Origin: Leucosporidium creatinivorum
Lineage: Eukaryota > Basidiomycota > Microbotryomycetes > Leucosporidiales > Leucosporidiaceae
Reading direction: 5' to 3'
Length of the DNA: 64,000 nt
Assembly: GCA_001600635.1 (NCBI GenBank)
Contig: BCKL01000010.1
Location: 453,323-517,322 of the forward strand
Of this stretch, positions 52,633 to 62,101 are shown piece by piece. How positions within the stretch are numbered: position 1 is the first letter of the stretch; each line of letters opens with the position of its first letter. A program made the translations under genes and the position numbers. The notes under the pieces were generated by a model. That model had not been told where the DNA came from, did not search any database, and saw nothing but the letters and a program-made list of their open reading frames with translations.

Positions 52633-55049
52633 ATGATCATATCCAACTTGACGAGTTCAGTGTGGCTCAGCAGTCAACCTCCGCCCCTGGCCCTTCCCCC
52701 TCTCTCGGCCAACTCTTCGCTTCTCACCACGCACGCAAACTCGACGCAACTGTCAATCGCTCCGCCTGCAGTGCTCTACTACCGGGCAGAAGGGCAACAG
52801 GACTCAACCTCACTCCTTGATCACGCTGAACAGCAGCTGCTCTCCTCGCTCAGCCTGCCGTCGCCCAACATTCAACTCACAGCAGCGCCCATCGCTCGTT
52901 CGGCCTCCTCAACATCAATTTGGAGCTCGGATACAGCAACACGGCACTCTGTCAACTCGGTAGCATCTCCTCGAGCATCGCCCGGCTCGCCTCTCTTGTC
53001 CATCATCTCTCCTTCGCCGACGCCTGCGCCGTCATCTCGAGGGAACGCCTCAGGGAAGCTGGCTAAGCGGTGGGAGGGTGAGTAAACCGCTTCTGATGAC
53101 CATCGAGAGCGCCAAGCTGACTGTCTCGCTCTTCTCGGCGATGCATAGGCTGGGAGACCGAGACTTCGACCCTCTACGTTACCGCGTGAGTCCTCTCTCA
53201 TCTTGTCCGAAGCACAGCTGACCTTGTGGGGTGTACAGGACCGACGATGTACCAACAGCCATCACCGTTTGGGAGACCTTCGGCGAGTCGCCCGTCGTCG
53301 ATGGCGGAACGACGACCATCACCGAGTACAAGGGAGACGCGACGCTCACCGTCGCTGGACCGACCTACCTGACGCTCACCTTCTACCCTACGACCACGAC
53401 CTACCACACGGAGCGGACCACGATCCCTACGTCAACCAAGACCAAGACGAGCACTCAGCCGCCGAGGGCCACTCAGACGATCTGCTGGCCAGGGGACTCT
53501 TCGGTGCATGAGCGGACGGGTCTCAAACCTACTCATGATCAGAGCATTACCCTCTGTGAGCTTTGAGCGAGGAGGAGGGCTTACAGGATATCGGCTGACC
53601 TCGGCGTTCGCCCTTTCGCAGACGTTATCGCCATCTGTACGCTCTGCTCGCTCGTTCGAAAACCTTCTCAGGTATCTTCTCACACAGTCGTCACTGCAGA
53701 TCTCGTCGGCATCGGCATCGCTTGGAACCTCATCGGCTTTCGCGAGGTAAGTCGCCGAGATCCTCTGCGAGGCGGCCGTGCTGCTCATCAACTCGCTGAT
53801 CCTTCGCTGACATGTTGCTGCATCAACAGCTACTTTACCCGTACAAGTCGATGGTCATCGGCTTCCACGAGGTTGGGTGAGCATCTCCTCGTCAGATCTC
53901 GCATCGGCGACCCGGGCTGACCCACTCTTCTGCACTCAGCCACGTCCTCTCGCTCATTTGCCTCGGCGGGTCCATCGGAGAGTTTGTCATCTCGCCTGAC
54001 CCTGGAGGACAAACCCTCCTTTTCAACCTCGACGGCCCCCCACTGCCCCTTCCTATCGGCGCTCTTCCGCTTGGGTCGGTCTCCGAAAGCCAACTTTCGA
54101 AGAGCTGTTATCTGACTATTCGTCCACACAGGTACCTCTTCAACATCTTCATCGGCGGTCTCCTCACCTTCTGTGGATTCAACACGCTCGCGTCCAAAAT
54201 TGCTTCCTTCGTTCGGCGCTCTTTGGCGCTGGTCTCGTCGTGACGAGCCAAGCTGATGACTTTGTCTTCTCCAGATCCTTGCATTCTGCTGGATTGGTGT
54301 CTTCTTCGCATCAAGCGGCCTCGGCAAGGGAACCACGATCCTCGCCGCCGGATTAATGGTCGGCTTGTGGTGGGCTGACCACGCGTGGGGCCTGCGATTC
54401 TATGTGCTGTTCATCGGTGTGATGTCTTCTTTCTATGTGTGAGTAGTTGCAGCTCGTTTTCGATGTGTAGTGCTGACGCTCGCCGTTCGCAGGCTGTGGG
54501 ACGTGATCGTGCGCCGAGCTTCTCCCCTTCTGCCATCTCAGAGCTGACCTCTCGCCATTCGCAGGACGACGCCTTCTTTGCCAAGAAGAACCCATGCTGC
54601 CCGGCGCAGTTCACGCTCTGGATCCCTGCCATCAGTCCCGGCAGTAAGCTGGCTCGGCGTTCGGCTCGACTCGACAGGCGCTGACATGCGAACGCGCACA
54701 GTCTTCACCCTCATCTGGTTCATCATCTCGTTCATCTTCTTCATCGGCTTTGTTCTCGCTGGTCTGGCGACGTGGAAAGAGTCCCATCATGTACGTTTCT
54801 CGCTCTCGGCGTCGAAGACTTTCGCTGACTCCCCTTCGCCACGCGCAGGCCATGTACATATCTACGGGGTCCTCGACGTTCTCGCAGATCTTAGCTAACC
54901 TTTTTTTGTCATCTCCACAGGTTCTGCCAGGCGCAGGCCTTCCTTCCGTAAGTCGACTCAGTCTGTTTCCTCGGCGGGGCCGAACCTCGAACTTACCTTC
55001 TCGCTTTTTGCAGTACCTAACGCCACGAGGAATGCGAGCAGGTATCTGA
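52633..55049 (+). CDS. M50B-like membrane metallopeptidase-type protein with extended N-terminus
   Basis: Ten or more small exons. The membrane part, from about 53550, reads THDQSITLYVIAIF, then after an intron VVTADLVGIGIAWNLIGFRE, LLYPYKSMVIGFHEVG and, across an intron, HVLSLICLGGSIGEF. The spliced HEVGH is the HExxH zinc motif, at the place expected in M50B-like proteins. Further membrane helices follow (YLFNIFIGGLLTFCGFNT; ILAFCWIGVFFASSG; GLRFYVLFIGVMSSFYV; TVFTLIWFIISFIFFIGFV), with AKKNPCCPAQF between them. The first 900 bp encode a Ser/Thr/Pro-rich region with TLYVTA and TVWETFGESPVV, unlike the family's usual short N-terminus, so two genes could be fused in my model. An in-frame ATG close to the membrane part is not obvious. 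The 3' end (YLTPRGMRAGI) is tentative. Confidence 0.68.
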
Positions 55050-55420
55050 ACACATAGACGGACATCTTTATGACAAGTAACAAACATCATGCACCACTTC
55101 ACAGCCTCGCCCGAACATCACCGCTCGACGTTCACTTCGCTTCTCGTTCGGAACCGACCAATCGCAAACTCGAGCTCCTTCCCGCTCCAGACGAATACGA
55201 TAGGTGATCTCAGTAAGGAACGAATCACAAGACGTTGCCATCACGCGAGCGAAGTGAAGCCCGGCGCTCGGCGCGCGCTTCTTCGCACCGAATCAGGCTT
55301 CTTTTTGAATCTCGCGCGAACAGATGGCTCGTGGACAGCTTTCAGGGCGCTTTAATGTCTTCCCTCAGAGCTCACTGCGTTCCTCAGCTCTACACCTAGT
55401 ACGCCTAGCAAGGCAGGGCT
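55050..55420. other. Convergent intergenic region
   Basis: 3' flanks of the M50B-like gene and the F-box gene. No gene, repeat or RNA recognised. Confidence 0.5.
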
Positions 55421-56585
55421 CTACGAGTTGTAAAACGAGCCTCTGCATCTAAAGTTGAGTTTTAAGACCGGATCCTTTTCCCTCAGCTTTCTGGCAGCAA
55501 AGTCTATTCCATCTCGGTGACCATCAATCCACCAGTCCTCCAGCACGATGGTCTGCACCCGCCGTCGCGCGAGAATCGTGTCCAGCACGCCGTTCTCATG
55601 ATGCTCGAAGTCAGCCCACAGGCGCTCCTGCGCTGGGGATGCCCATCGCTGCTCCGACCACCTCTTCTGTTTGGGCGCCCAGGGGGTAAAATTGAGCCAG
55701 AGGTCGAGGCAGGGGAGCTCGGCTCGGTCGAAGGAAGTGGGGAGAGGCGACGGCGAAAGCTTGTAGTCGAAGACGAAGGACGTTCCGAAGCGGTTGAGGT
55801 GGGTGCCAATGGTGAGGACGTGCTGGACGAGTGAGAGGGGGATGCCACTCCCCATGCCGTTACCGAGAGTAAGGGCGACTAGTTGCGGCGCCATCGCGAC
55901 GACGAAACGAGCGATTGCTGCGTATCCAGCCTCGGTGTGCAGCGTGGTTTCTGTATAGAAGTCGACGCCAAGCCTCCTGAGGCTGGGGAAGGCTTCGCTG
56001 AACGTAGCGAGGTGTTGGGGGAGGGTGACCTCTCGGAGAGTGAGGGTTCGGAGGGAAGCAAATGTCGCCGAGAATATGGAGAAGTCGACGCAGATGACGT
56101 GCAGCGTGCGTAGCGAGGACTTGGCTGTGAAGTGGAGAGTTAGCAAACTTCCACGAAGGTTATATGTCGCTCCTCACCGACGACGGCATCCCAAGCGTTC
56201 GGCCACTGGCCATCCTTCCCGCGCATCTCCAGGACCTCCAAGTTGGAGCATCGACTGAGCACGTAGTAGTAGGTCCGTTTCCTCCAGGGTAAGGTTTCTC
56301 CGATGGGGTTCCAGCCCAACTCGAAGGACTTGACGAGCAGCGCCCAATCGGGGTGTAGGTCGAGCGTCCGCATGAACTTGTTGGCCCGCTTTCTGTGGTC
56401 GATGCAGACCGCGGCGTAGACATAGTTGCGCAAGACCTCCCTCCATACGTGGCTAACGAGCGCGAGCCGGCGCAAGAACCTGTTCGCCTCCCGGGCCGAA
56501 GATTGTGGGGGACTGTGAGCTCGGCGATGGCAAGCTCAATGATATGACGGAGTAGCTCCACTGGTAGGTGCTCTGCTGGATCCAT
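55421..56585 (-). pseudogene. F-box protein with apparent frameshift in the F-box
   Basis: Starts MDPAEHLPVELLRHIIELAI at 56585, a clear F-box beginning, and runs to AELTVP. The frame is then lost at a C5 run (plus-strand G run 56507-56511). One extra C would continue in the other frame as SSAREANRFLRRLALVSHVW and REVLRNYVYAAVCIDHRKR, the expected second half of the F-box. The rest is intact: NKFMRTLDLHPDWALLVKSF, YYVLSRCSNLEVLEMRGK, an intron at 56120-56175, then LRR-like SLRTLTLREVTLPQHLATFS, PSLRRLGVDFYTETTL and AMAPQLVALTLGNGM, ending FRCRGSFYNS. No intron fits the change. It is either a real frameshift or a homopolymer sequencing error. The start lies 425 bp from helical gene G. Confidence 0.65.
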
Positions 56586-57010
56586 GTCGAGCCGATTCGA
56601 GCGAGCGAAAGATGTGGGAGGAAAGAGAGAGACGCAAAATCGAGAGAAGCGGACCCAGCTCGTGCTTTCGAAGGGGCTCGGGCGTTGAGCAGCTGCGCGA
56701 GAGGAGGTGTTTGAGGCTGTAGACGAGTAACGTTGAGAAAGAGCAAGCGATGTACGAGCTTCCTCTGTGGATGAGGCTGAAAAGAGGGGAACCAGGAAGC
56801 AGCGACGAGGAAGCGAGAGAAGGTAGCTCGGCGCTCGGCGCTGGCTCTCGGTCGTCGGGACAGGATTCGCTTCGAGCTGACGAGTGGAGATGTTCCGAGA
56901 AGATGCAAAGCACCGGATGCACATCTCTTTTCCCTCCACAGCTCCTCGACCCGCCCATAGTGAGCCAGCCCGCGACCCCTCCCTTCCCTTCTCCCCTTCC
57001 TCCCACCGCC
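56586..57010. promoter_or_regulatory. Region between F-box gene and helical gene G
   Basis: Upstream region of the minus-strand F-box gene and 3' flank of gene G. Contains GCTCGGCGCTCGGCGCT near 56826, another cluster of the recurrent TCGGCG core. Confidence 0.45.
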
Positions 57011-57989
57011 TTATCCCCTCACTCCATACCGCCTCGCCTGCAGACTAGTCACATAAGCGACATGTCCACCTTCTCCTCGCTGCCCGCTAGTAAGTAGCAC
57101 CTCCCGTCTGTCACCTTTAGCAAGCGACGAAGCGTGGCCGGTGCGGGCGCGCTCCAAGCCGAACGGATCCTCGGCGTCCTGCAAAGTGAAGTCAGCAGTC
57201 TATAGCTGTATAAGCTGGAAACGGACATACCCAGGAATGTTTCTCGTGCTCCTGCTCTGCCTGTGGGCGTCAAATCGATCCGGATGAGCCTGCTATCGCG
57301 AAGAGGTCCTGCTCGGCGATGATTCAACTCACGTGCGCCGCTTCCAGGCGCTGCTCGAGACCCTGCAGCGAGTAGCCTTTGGTCAGCTACTCTCTGTCAA
57401 GCGCCAATCGAAACTAGGATTCACCTTCACAGCCTGCCGCCTCTCCTCCAAGCGCAAACGAAGCTTCTCCAGGCTCGGCTCCTTCCTTACTCGGTCGGCG
57501 TGTGCGTTGACCTTGGCAAGCTCAGCAGCCTTGACTTCTGGGGTGACGCTCGGAAAAATCAAAAGCAACTGGACGGCTCGGTGGTGCAGGGCTTCCCACT
57601 CGACTACTGTGAGGCGGGCGACGGAGCGGATCAGCTTCGGCGCCGAGCTGCGAGGACGGCGAGGCGACGAAAATCTTACGGATCTTAACGTGCTACAATT
57701 GCCGAGCAAGAGAGACATCAGCTTGGGTGTTCTCCCAGCTCATCCCTCTCCGAAACCGCCAGCTCACCTCCCTCAACTCCGTCTCCACTTCCTTCAATCC
57801 CCTCACCACAGCAATGTCCCTCCTCGCGCATGCCAGCGTCGTGCGATACTCCGTGTCCAGCCACTCATGCGTTCGAAGCAGCACTGCTTCCAACCCTGCG
57901 TGATCGCCGATGAGAGCGGGGTTCGTAGCCCATAGTTGACGGAAGGATGCGAGCCGAGCAAGAGCGGCTTCGTGAGAGAAGGGCGCCAT
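57011..57989 (-). CDS. Helical family protein G (with tail and microexons)
   Basis: Minus strand, start 57989 (MAPFSHEAALARLASFRQLW). Domain 1: HAGLEAVLLRTHEWLDTEY and RDIAVVRGLKEVETELRE. A 13-nt microexon (57692-57680) supplies HVKI and one base. Domain 2: EWEALHHRAVQLLLIFPSV, TPEVKAAELAKVNAHADRVR, LEKLRLRLEERRQAVK, then LTKGYSLQGLEQRLEAAH, a 30-nt exon (57260-57231) AEQEHEKHSW, and the last exon DAEDPFGLERARTGHASSLA...KGDRREVLLTS...HVAYVTSLQARRYGVRG, stop at 57011. The tail SLAK.DRREV...H.AY.T..A.RY matches A and B at protein level without close DNA similarity. All junctions used keep one frame. An alternative end near 57049 is possible but loses the tail. Function unknown. Confidence 0.66.
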
Positions 57990-58512
57990 GCTGCCGTAGG
58001 GTAGCAAGGCAGGAAGCTAAGTGGAAGAGAGGAAGCAGAGAGCCCAGGCTACAGATCAGAAGCGCCGCGGAGCAAGGCTTACAGGCAGACAATCACGTTG
58101 CGACCCATTGCCGGCGTCGCCGAGCAGGCGAGGGCGGGGAGACATGAGAGCTGTGCCGATGAGAGACATCGGTGAGAACAGCGACGGCCTGAGGATGTAA
58201 GCAGGTACGACTGGGCATCGCGAGCACGAAACGATTCGGCGACTGGAGGCCGCGCGCGACAAATCGCCGAACTCAGCCCTCTCTCGAGGTGAAGCCCTCT
58301 CTCGAGTTGACTCCCTGGCAAGCAGCGTCCAACCCGCCGTTCGCCGAAGCATCTCCTTCGTCTGCTCTGCTCTCCTCATCCTCAACCGCACGGAATGGGA
58401 ATCGACTTGAGCCGCAAGCACCGTTGCAGCGGTACTCGAGAGAAGCCCGTAATCCGACCAGCAACAACACACTGCGTATCTCCCTCCGACAAGAGAATAA
58501 CTCCAAGGCTGT
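57990..58512. promoter_or_regulatory. Intergenic region upstream of gene G
   Basis: Promoter of G and 3' flank of RPL18, both on the minus strand. Nothing specific recognised apart from an 18-bp imperfect duplication (CTCTCGAGGTGAAGCC / CTCTCGAGTTGACTCC) near 58281-58315. Confidence 0.4.
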
Positions 58513-59759
58513 TTAGACCTGTTTGTTTCGATTCGGTAAGCGAGAGGACCGAGGTGAGAGAGAGAACGAAAGCGTCGAACCTTGAATCCCTTGGAGCGCC
58601 TGCGTCCACGACCCTTCTCCTCCTTGCGTCCCTTGGAAATGGTGTAGGGCTTCTTGTTCTTGTGAGGTCCCATGCCTGTAGCGCAGAGTAGCAGCCGAAG
58701 TCAGTTCCCCAGCTCTCGGCGAACGAGCTCCGAGCAACGATCCAAACTCACCGAAGTGCTTGACGGACTCGCGAGCGTTCTTGGCACCACGGAGGAGGAG
58801 GGTTCCGGATCCAGTGGGCTTGCGAAGGGCGAGCTGATCAAGGGTGAGGCACTCTCCACCGGCAGCCTCGATGCGAGCACGGGCGGTGCGGGTGAAGCGG
58901 AGGGCGGCGATCGAGAGCTTGGGGACCTCGAGGAGACGGATGTCATCGGTCACGGTGGCGACGGCGACGACGGTCGAGGTGGGCTTGAACTCCGAGTTGG
59001 ACTTGGAGGCCTGGCGGGCGATGCGCGAGATGGAGAGAGGGGGGCGGTTGATCTTGGACATGTACAGGCGGCGAAGGACGACCTTGTTGAACTTGGAGTC
59101 GGTGCGGCGGGCCAAGAAGCGGTAAAGCTGTAGCGAAATAGAGGTTAGCTGATCCGCTGGGAGAGCTCAGGCGAGCGGAGAGCTAGCACGCACCTTAACA
59201 AGGAGGAGGAGGTAAGGGTCCTCCGAGCGAGGGGCCTCGCGGTTTCCCTTCTTGACGTGGTGGTGCTTGATGTCGATTCCCTGTTGCGGTGCAGAATGCC
59301 CAGTCAGCCCTCCGCTCTCCCAGCCTGAGCCTAAGCCCAGCAAAGCTCTGTGATCGTCTCGTGTGCCCTCCCCTCGACGACCAGCGGAACAGCAGGGTTG
59401 TAGCACAATACAGTCTGTCGGGTAGACCTTGGATGCTACGCCCCTGCTGTATCCGAGCAGAGGTTCCCCCTCCCTGGGCCATCTCGTCTCGACCTCGCTC
59501 GACTCGTCGTAGGCCCTCCTCGCTGATCTCATGCACCTTCCCCCGACGTGCGACCTGGTGCATCCTTCCCTCTGATACAGCATACACCGTTCCCTGCTGT
59601 CCTGCACCCTCTCGAGGTCCCCTGCAGGCTCCCCAGAGGACGCTTCAAAATCTTCTCGTCGAGGCATCGGTTTTGACCGGGAGGAGTTGGAGGTAGTTGG
59701 AGGGGTGATGGTGTGGATAGGCGGGTGCCGTAGCGCTGTAGGAATGTGTAACTGACCAT
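58513..59759 (-). CDS. RPL18: 60S ribosomal protein L18 (eL18)
   Basis: Minus strand. Exon 1 is only the start codon (59759-59757), followed by a GTCAGT donor and an intron of about 470 nt. Exon 2 gives [20 protein letters not shown] and DPYLLLLVK. Then come [78 protein letters not shown] and [20 protein letters not shown]. After another intron, [19 protein letters not shown] and RRRSKGFK. The last exon supplies only V and the stop (GTC TAA) at 58518-58513, after an intron with the unusual donor GTTCGA. The protein matches eL18 over its full length of about 188 residues. It is a structural large-subunit protein. Confidence 0.95.
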
Positions 59760-59954
59760 GCTGGCGAAGTTGGCAAGAAGTACAATTCCAAGAGAGGGAA
59801 GGCCGTCGAGTTGGGACTTGGCCCCGGGGCGAAATTGAACGATTAGGTTTCGCTTCTTACTCCGTCCTTACTCAATTTCTAGTGAATTTCTCGATTCTGC
59901 CCTTCCCACCACCAAGTCCTCGTCTCCCCCCTTGGCCTCTCCCACACTACAACG
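59760..59954. promoter_or_regulatory. Divergent promoter RPL18 / TRA2-like
   Basis: 195 bp between the divergent start codons of RPL18 and the TRA2-like gene. It is less GC-rich than the coding regions, with a T-rich strip at 59860-59890. No specific factor site recognised. Confidence 0.5.
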
Positions 59955-61220
59955 ATGGACTATCCTCCCGCTTCTGACGACGTACAGATGCAAGGAGCCA
60001 AAGTGGAGGACCCTCCTCTGCACCTCGATCAGCAGCAACCTCAAGAGGACTCTTACCAACGAGAGCGCTCTCCTCCCGCTGCTCCTGCTCCTGCTGGAGG
60101 AGACGACCGCGACTCTCACCGCGATCAGCGCGATTCCTACGATGACAGGGATCGCAGGGACTCGGCACCTCCCAGGGAGTGAGTACACTACAGCTTAGAG
60201 CAGCTCAAAGCAGAGCTACCCTGCGCTCCTCAGCTCTCAGAGTGATTCAACCGCTAACTTCCACCTCTCTGCATTACAGTGAGCGCCCTCGTCACGTCGA
60301 ACCTCCTCGTCGTCCCGCCGGTGCTCCCGTGAGTGCTCTCTCCATTTCCTTACAGCCCAATCTGAGCAACCAGAGCTGACTTGGCCTTCTCCTCTCTTCG
60401 CTACTTCTCTCTGCGCTCCAACAGGTCCCCACCCCTACCAACGTCCTCGGTGTCTTCGGCCTCTCCATTCGCACGAGGGAGAGGGATTTGGAGGAGGAGT
60501 TCGCTCGTTCGGGCAGGGTCGAGAAGGTCGTGATTGTTTATGATCAGAGGGTGGGTCTTCCTTGCTTCTCTCGCGCTGGGGCCGAGCTAATATGTTACAT
60601 GACAGTCCGAACGCTCCAGGGGCTTTGGATTCGTCACCATGGCCGACATCCCCGATGCTGAGCGAGCTATCGCCGACCTCAACGGAATGGTTCGTCTTCT
60701 TCGCTCCTTCTCCCGTGCTCCTCCTCGCTAACGCCTTGCTGTCAAACAGGACCTCCACGGCCGCCGTCTCCGCGTCGACTTCTCCGCCACCGTCCGCCCT
60801 CACGACCCCACTCCTGGAGCCTACAAGGGAATCAAGCGCGACGACGACTTCGGTCCCCGCGATTCTCGTGGAGGATACGGCGACCGTTGGGCTGGAGGAG
60901 GAGGAGGACGTGGTGGTGGATACGGTGGAGGAGGATATGGAGGAGGAGGAGATCGCTACGGCGGAGGAGGAGGAGCGCGCGGAGGAGGATATGGAGGAAG
61001 GGACGAATACCGTCGCGACGACCGCTACGGCGGAGGAGGAAGGGACGAGTACCGCAGGGACGACCGTTATGGCAGGGACGACCGTTACGGTGGTTCTTCG
61101 GGAGGACGGGACGAGTACAGGAGGGAGGAGAGGAGGTCGAGGAGCCCTTCGCCTAGGAGGGAGCGTCGCGCGAGTCCTGTCAGGGATGAGTATGGAGTGC
61201 CTCCTCCTAGGGATTGGTGA
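59955..61220 (+). CDS. TRA2-like SR splicing factor with one RRM and a Gly-rich tail
   Basis: About six exons. Start ATG 59955 (MDYPPASDDVQMQGAKVEDP). The N-terminus is rich in Asp/Arg/Ser (DRDSHRDQRDSYDDRDRRDS). The RRM has LGVFGLSIRTRERDLEEEFA, RVEKVVIVYDQR, SRGFGFVTMADIPDAERAIA and DLNGMDLHGRRLRVDFSAT, so RNP1 is RGFGFVTM and RNP2 LGVFGL. After it comes PHDPTPGAYKGI, the conserved linker of TRA2 proteins, then a tail of Gly-rich repeats with DRYGG, DEYRRDD and an SR patch (RRSRSPSPRRERR), ending PPPRDW. TRA2 proteins bind GAA-rich exonic enhancers and promote exon inclusion. This could bear on the many introns and microexons seen here, which is an inference. Stop TGA 61218-61220. Confidence 0.88.
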
Positions 61221-62101
61221 GCTCTCATGAAGGAGCGAGGAGACGAGCGGCCGAAGGAGGCGGGAGATCGACTCGGCGATGGCAGCTGAACCGCGGAGGC
61301 GCCTACCTTCTTCCTTCCACTCCTCTCCTCGCCACCCTCAGATCCACCAACCCTTCTTCAAGACCTTATCTTTTCCCCCACCTACAAGAACCCCTCAAAA
61401 AGTCAAATAGCTTCAAGAACTACCCGAGTGCAAATGATGTCGAACAACCGTCGAGGGCAACGAGCGGACGAGGACAAGCTACGCAACGAGCAAGAGCAAG
61501 CCACGCGCACCTGCACTCGTCGTGCCGAGAAGTCGTCCAAGCTCAAGTCCTGCTCAAGCTCGAGCGCAAGCTCGTCAACTCGCGCCGAATGGGGTCGGAT
61601 CGCGAAACCGCTCAAGCCCAAGTCCAAGCTTCTGATCCCGCTCAAGAGCTCGCTCGCGCTTCCATCGCAAGGATCGACACGCGCTCGCTTCAAGTAGCCC
61701 TCTCTTGTCGAGCGCCTCCCGAGGACGTCGACTGCTCAACGACGAGCCTCGGCGCCGAGCTTCCTCTCGCGCTTCACTGACCCCCCTACGGTTCTGAGGA
61801 CGAACAGACGACTCTGAAATGACTATTGATTGTTTCCAGCTGTCTCGTACACGCCTTGCTCGCCAGAAGCCTGGACTTTCGGCGAAAGGTCGGAGCTCGG
61901 CGCCGGCGAACGAACGGTGATGAGGTGCAGAGTCGACTCGGCTCGGTAAGGCAGATGTATGGGATAAAAATCTACTTTCGAGCCAGCCCGAGAAAGAGCA
62001 TCCACCTCACTGCTCGACCACTCACCCTCCGCCGACTTTAACTCGACCCGCTCGCCTCCCTTTCTCCCTCTGCCATCTCCTCGTCGCTCCTCAACTCGCC
62101 C
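61221..62101. other. Intergenic region, 880 bp
   Basis: 3' flank of the TRA2-like gene and promoter of GGA. An open frame at 61428-61697 has a monotonous Ser/Lys/Arg composition arising from CTCAAG/AGCTCG repetition, and I do not regard it as a gene. Around 61540-61650 the unit CTCAAG recurs several times. Confidence 0.45.

Noticed and set aside
61428-61697. Open frame of 89 codons between TRA2-like and GGA
   Set aside because: Repetitive CTCAAG/AGCTCG sequence gives a Ser/Lys/Arg string without domain features.
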